Position numbers and translations under genes: made by a program
The notes under the pieces: generated by a model
What the model was told of the DNA's origin: nothing
Seen by the model: only the letters and a program-made list of their open reading frames with translations
Database searches by the model: none
Assembly (NCBI RefSeq): GCF_965225875.1
Contig: NZ_CBDDBS010000002.1
Span: 2,914,001-2,978,000, forward strand
DNA: 64,000 nt
Origin: Haliscomenobacter sp965225875
GTDB taxonomy: Bacteria; Bacteroidota; Bacteroidia; Chitinophagales; Saprospiraceae
Direction: 5' to 3'
Shown here: piece after piece, positions 61,110-64,000 of the stretch
Layout: every line of letters begins with the position of its first letter
How positions within the stretch are numbered: position 1 is the first letter of the stretch

Positions 61110-61253
61110 GAGTTGAGAAGTTGAAGAGTTGAGGAGTTGAGGAGTTGAGGAGTTGAGGAGTTAAGAAGTTGAGGCTACTGCGAATTAGGTTGACAATGTC
61201 CTTGTCTAAGTCGCTCGCGGTAGCCAAACTCCTCAACTTTTCAACTTCTCAAC
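61110..61253. repeat. Type A inverted repeat, copy 3, overlapping the blaI stop
   Basis: Left arm 61110-61181 contains four successive GAGTTGAG units (8-base period); the right arm is 61215-61253. It fills the gap between M56 (61108) and blaI (stop at 61233). The last seven codons of blaI (KVEKLKS and stop) are made of the right arm, so the repeat has entered the coding sequence. Confidence 0.88.
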
Positions 61254-61628
61254 CTTTTCAATCAATGCCTTTATTTCTTGCAATTCCTCCGTCGAAGCAT
61301 CGTGATCGCCCAAAGCCTGCATGACCATTTGCATGGCCGAACCTTGAAAAGCGGTATCGACCAGGCGCTGAAGCATGTTGCGCTGCACATCCGTTTGAGC
61401 CATTGCAGCGCTGTAGATGTGGGTTCGCGCATCGGCATTGCGGGTGACCAGGCCTTTTTCAAACATGATTTGTAAAAGCTTCAGGGTAGTTGTGTACCCC
61501 ATTTCTTTACTACGTCGCTCATTGAGCTTGTCGTTGACCTCCCGGACCGTTGCCGGGCCTTGTTCCCAGAGTACGGTGAGGATTTCCAGTTCGGCTTCGG
61601 TGGGTTGTGGTATCTCGTTTGTTTTCAT
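61233..61628 (-). CDS. BlaI/MecI-family repressor
   Basis: 131 residues from ATG 61628. It has the family pattern PTEAELEILTVLWEQGPATVREVNDKL followed by MGYTTTLKLLQIMFEKGLVTRN and a C-terminal dimerisation helix (STEELQEIKALIEKVEKLKS). It should repress itself and the M56 gene through the three operators at 61641-61713. An upstream in-frame start at 61661 would overlap the operators. Co-transcribed with M56. Confidence 0.9.
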   Translation of the reverse strand: MKTNEIPQPTEAELEILTVLWEQGPATVREVNDKLNERRSKEMGYTTTLKLLQIMFEKGLVTRNADARTHIYSAAMAQTDVQRNMLQRLVDTAFQGSAMQMVMQALGDHDASTEELQEIKALIEKVEKLKS

Positions 61629-61640
61629 CTTCCCGGTGAT

Positions 61641-61713
61641 TACGAAGAATTTCGTAGACAAATATATACGAAGCGTTTCGTAATTGCAAATTTTTCTTAC
61701 GAAGAATTTCGTA
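61641..61713 (-). promoter_or_regulatory. Promoter of blaI with three BlaI-type operators
   Basis: On the minus strand TTTG (61690-61687) and TATATTTG (61666-61659) are 20 bases apart. Three palindromes TACGAA-N4-TTCGTA lie at 61641-61656, 61667-61682 and 61698-61713: one after the -7 element, one exactly between the two elements, one upstream of -33. The spacings are 26 and 31 bases. This is strong evidence of autorepression. Two of the three have the same spacer GAAT and the third has GCGT. Confidence 0.88.
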
Positions 61714-61808
61714 GTTAATGCAAAAGACAGGGAATGAATAGAGAAGGTTGCATCGCGGATGCGATAAATTAAAGAGCGTTTTTAAGGAGAGATGATAAAA
61801 TCTGCGCT

Positions 61809-62243
61809 TTACTCCTGCGCCGACCAGCGCTTCAACACCACTACAATCTCCTGCTGTGGAGCCGCAAAGCTAAACGCAGCTTCACGAAATTTCGGTGCCC
61901 GCCATTTCACTTTGATATTGTTCGAAAAAGCATAAGGCTCGGTGGGAATACCCAGCCCGTTTTTATCCATTTTACCATTGTTGTTAACATCGTGGTAAAC
62001 GGCCACAGCATAAGTGCCAAAGGGAAGTTGATCACAGTTGAGTTGGGGATTGACCCCTGGTTTCAATTGAAGTGTAGCACCACGAAACGATTGGGATTCA
62101 CTGGGAAAAGATTTTTCATTGTTGTACACTGCCATTCGAACGCTGCCTTGGGCTTGCAAAACGTCCTTTACTTTGACGGTCAGCGTACCTTTTTGGTCGG
62201 TTTGAACCCAGCTGAGGAGAAGGATAAAAAGAATGTTCATCAT
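61809..62243 (-). CDS. DUF2141 secreted protein
   Basis: 144 residues with a short signal peptide (MNILFILLLSWVQT). The DUF2141 pattern GSVRMAVYNNEKSFP and YAVAVYHDVNNNGKMDKNGLGIPTEPYAFSNN is complete. It is a small beta-sandwich domain of unknown function, found in many secreted bacterial proteins. Confidence 0.88.
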   Translation of the reverse strand: MMNILFILLLSWVQTDQKGTLTVKVKDVLQAQGSVRMAVYNNEKSFPSESQSFRGATLQLKPGVNPQLNCDQLPFGTYAVAVYHDVNNNGKMDKNGLGIPTEPYAFSNNIKVKWRAPKFREAAFSFAAPQQEIVVVLKRWSAQE

Positions 62244-62250
62244 CTAGGCT

Positions 62251-62375
62251 TGTAATGCTCAGGTGTTCCTTAGGTGCCTTTGGTTTCTTAGGTGGTAAAA
62301 TACTCTGCTTCGCAGGTTTTTTGTTTTTCACCACCTAAGAAACCAAAGGCACTTAAGGGACACTTAAGCATTACA
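62251..62375. repeat. Type C inverted repeat, copy 3
   Basis: Left arm 62251-62296 and right arm 62330-62375 (46 bp each) pair with about seven differences, concentrated in the outer half; the inner 20 bases CTTTGGTTTCTTAGGTGGT are perfect. It lies between the histidine kinase (stop 62396) and DUF2141 (start 62243), so close to both. Confidence 0.9.
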
Positions 62376-62395
62376 ACGCAAAAATGAACAAATGG

Positions 62396-63472
62396 TTATG
62401 CCGTAGCAATTATTGCTTCCTGAATAAGTGGCAAACTGACGACGAATTCCTGATCCGTCTGTTCCACCACTACCGGCTGATCGCTGAAATATTCGTAGCG
62501 GTTTTTGATGTTGGCCAGGCCAGTTTGAGTACCAGGTTCGGGGTTGGAACGCAGTTGCAAGGTGTTGCGCACCACCAGCCTTTTCCCATCTTCAATTTTT
62601 AACGAAATGCTCAATGGTTTTTCCTTCGAGATGATGTTGTGCTTGATGGCATTTTCAAAAAGCAATTGTAGTGAAAGGGGCACGATCAGGTGTTTGCGCT
62701 CTGCCTTGGGGATGTCAATGCTGATACGCAGGTTATTACAAAAACGCTCTTTGTGCAAAAACCAAAACGATTCCAGAAACTCCATTTCTTCCCAAAGCGG
62801 GATCAGGCGGCGCTCCTGAATTTCCAGAATGTAGCGGTATACTTTTGCCAGTTTTTGTACAAATTCCACAGCTTTATCGGGGTCTTCCGGGATGATGTAC
62901 ACCAAGGTGTTCAAGCTATTGAATAAAAAGTGAGGGTTGACCTGGCTTTTGAGGCCATCCAGTTGGGCTTGTACAAATTCCCGCTTGAGTCGCTCCGCTT
63001 CATTGAGCGAATCTTTCCAGCGGTGGTACATGTAGATGCTTTCGTAAATGGACCAAAAAAGGGCAATGAGGAAAATGGAAATCAAGTTGGTGGTCAATTC
63101 CGATGGTTCGGCATGGTCCATATGCGCCATGACCCAATGGTGCACGATATCCAGTAAAAAATTCAAGATAATGTAGGAACCACCTATCAACAAAATTGAA
63201 AACCCAATCCGCTTCCCAATTTGACTCGGATGAGGATAACGAATCCGTTTGCGGGCAATCACCGTGCGTACCGCCATCCAATAACTGATGGTATAGGTAC
63301 AAGACATCGCCCAATTGACTGAGAACTCCTGAAAAGTGGTATACACATAGTCCTTAAACAACAAAAAAGGCATAATTGCCCCCAGAATGGGCACAACAAT
63401 GACAATCGCCCAACGGTCGTCAAATCCAAATAGCTCGCGATTGCTCAGTTTTCTGCCTTTTTTGGGCGTCAT
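62396..63472 (-). CDS. LytS-type sensor histidine kinase
   Basis: 358 residues from ATG 63472; an earlier start at 63556 would enter the type B repeat. It has four membrane helices (WAIVIVVPILGAIMPFLLF; GFSILLIGGSYIILNFLLDI and others), then the His_kinase domain with the phosphorylated histidine in QVNPHFLFNSLNTLVYIIPE and a short HATPase region (LSLQLLFENAIKHNI; GLANIKNRYEYF). No extracellular sensor domain is present, so the signal is probably sensed in or near the membrane. Likely partner of the LytTR regulator at 58113. Confidence 0.92.
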   Translation of the reverse strand: MTPKKGRKLSNRELFGFDDRWAIVIVVPILGAIMPFLLFKDYVYTTFQEFSVNWAMSCTYTISYWMAVRTVIARKRIRYPHPSQIGKRIGFSILLIGGSYIILNFLLDIVHHWVMAHMDHAEPSELTTNLISIFLIALFWSIYESIYMYHRWKDSLNEAERLKREFVQAQLDGLKSQVNPHFLFNSLNTLVYIIPEDPDKAVEFVQKLAKVYRYILEIQERRLIPLWEEMEFLESFWFLHKERFCNNLRISIDIPKAERKHLIVPLSLQLLFENAIKHNIISKEKPLSISLKIEDGKRLVVRNTLQLRSNPEPGTQTGLANIKNRYEYFSDQPVVVEQTDQEFVVSLPLIQEAIIATA

Positions 63473-63491
63473 GGTAACACTGGTTTCAATC

Positions 63492-63618
63492 CCAAAGCGA
63501 CACATTTTAGCACAAAGGACACAAAGGAAGGCACAAAGGGCACAAAGAACAGTCATTGTCTAACTTTGTGTCCTTTGTGCCTTCCTTTGTGTCCTTTGTG
63601 CTAAAAAAATGTCGCTTT
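63492..63618. repeat. Type B inverted repeat with AAAGCGACA ends, copy 4
   Basis: Arms of about 50 bp made of CACAAAGG words, closed by CCAAAGCGACA at the left and TGTCGCTTT at the right. It closely resembles the element at 22844-22968. It lies 20 bases before the kinase start codon and 43 bases from the stop of the next leftward gene. Confidence 0.9.
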
Positions 63619-63661
63619 AGGCATTCTTTATGATAAACAATTCCTCTTTGTGATCTTCAAC

Positions 63662-64000
63662 TCAGAACTGCATCCGATACATAATATCCGGGAAAAATCC
63701 CGACTGGTACACATCGTTGATGTCATTTGTCCGGGTATTGAACCTCCGACTAAAGATATTTTGTTTGCCGGTAACATTCTGAAAATCCATAAAAAACTGC
63801 TGGGAAACGTTTTTCTTCTTGCTGTTCACCCGGTAGCCGAATTTAACATCCCAGCGCAGGTAAGGTTCGTAACGTTTGCTGAAGGCCTGGTCTTCGTACA
63901 ACACCTCTTCACCTACTGCTCGCGAAGCCTCCAGGTTGATCGGCGTATAATTCCGCCCGCCAGCAGTTGTGAATTTCGTGTCAAAAGTAAAGGCATTTTT
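63662..64000 (-). CDS. C-terminal part of a TonB-dependent receptor-like beta-barrel (runs off the window)
   Basis: 113 residues are visible, with no start in the window. Alternating polar/aromatic strands (YLRWDVKFGYRVNSK; NVSQQFFMDFQNVTGKQNIF; GFFPDIMYRMQF) end in an aromatic residue, as in outer membrane receptors. The LEASRAVGEEVLYEDQAFSKRY loop is typical of barrel ends. Upstream it reads on past 64000. Confidence 0.75.
   Translation of the reverse strand, partial: KNAFTFDTKFTTAGGRNYTPINLEASRAVGEEVLYEDQAFSKRYEPYLRWDVKFGYRVNSKKKNVSQQFFMDFQNVTGKQNIFSRRFNTRTNDINDVYQSGFFPDIMYRMQF

Overview
The window comes from a Bacteroidetes (Bacteroidota) chromosome, most likely a Saprospiraceae-type member. 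Evidence is two SusC-type receptors and a SusC/SusD pair, a type IX secretion (T9SS) C-terminal sorting domain, DUF4394, DUF5916 and DUF4199 proteins, LytTR signalling, tandem FtsX-like permeases, and several promoters of the phylum-specific form TTTG-N19/20-TAnnTTTG. GC content is intermediate and most genes look like ordinary chromosomal genes. I saw no tRNA, rRNA, CRISPR array, prophage or complete insertion sequence.

Layout. 1-4.4 kb: start of a leftward SusC gene, a divergent LacI regulator carrying an extra N-terminal zinc ribbon, an AAA-ATPase/PD-(D/E)XK protein and an AT-rich broken lipoprotein gene. 4.4-12.8 kb: a Fpg/Nei-type glycosylase without its zinc finger cysteines, ALDH7-type aldehyde dehydrogenase, YqeY, an orphan ABC ATPase, AnmK, an esterase/SMP-30 fusion, a carboxylesterase and a small protein. 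13.1-18.8 kb: a SusC-SusD-lipoprotein nutrient uptake operon. 19-26.5 kb: a LuxR-type regulator with a degenerate receiver, TMEM220-like protein, RsmG, an LPG-synthase-like membrane protein, RfaE2, a Wzi/RemB-like outer membrane protein and glycogen phosphorylase. 26.6-35 kb: leftward genes, including an ArsR-led operon (ArsR, SRPBCC, DoxX, YdeI-like, beta-propeller protein, hydrolase), DUF4199 plus a membrane LuxR regulator, and an ABC-F ATPase. 35.4-41.9 kb: two tandem 790-residue FtsX permeases, an MDR oxidoreductase and a Crp/Fnr regulator. 42-55 kb: a lipoprotein, TspO, an EEP-family phosphatase/nuclease, DUF4394 and DUF5916 proteins, and a 1870-residue secreted T9SS substrate. 55.4-64 kb: an AntA/KilA-N-type DNA-binding protein behind a palindromic promoter, a repeat-rich helical protein, a LytTR response regulator, a BlaI/M56 pair with three operators, DUF2141, a LytS-type histidine kinase and the end of an outer membrane beta-barrel gene.

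The most unusual content is not a single gene. (1) The spaces between genes hold at least eight kinds of long, nearly perfect inverted repeats; four families recur within the window and several have arms made of short tandem words. They sit next to stop codons, and two run into coding sequence. (2) Many genes on both strands shift towards codons ending in G over their last 20-30 codons, and some start with codons ending in C. (3) Four promoters or regulators can be read in detail: a three-operator BlaI promoter, an ArsR promoter, a promoter with a 13-bp palindrome before the AntA-like gene, and a response regulator that has lost its phosphoacceptor aspartate.
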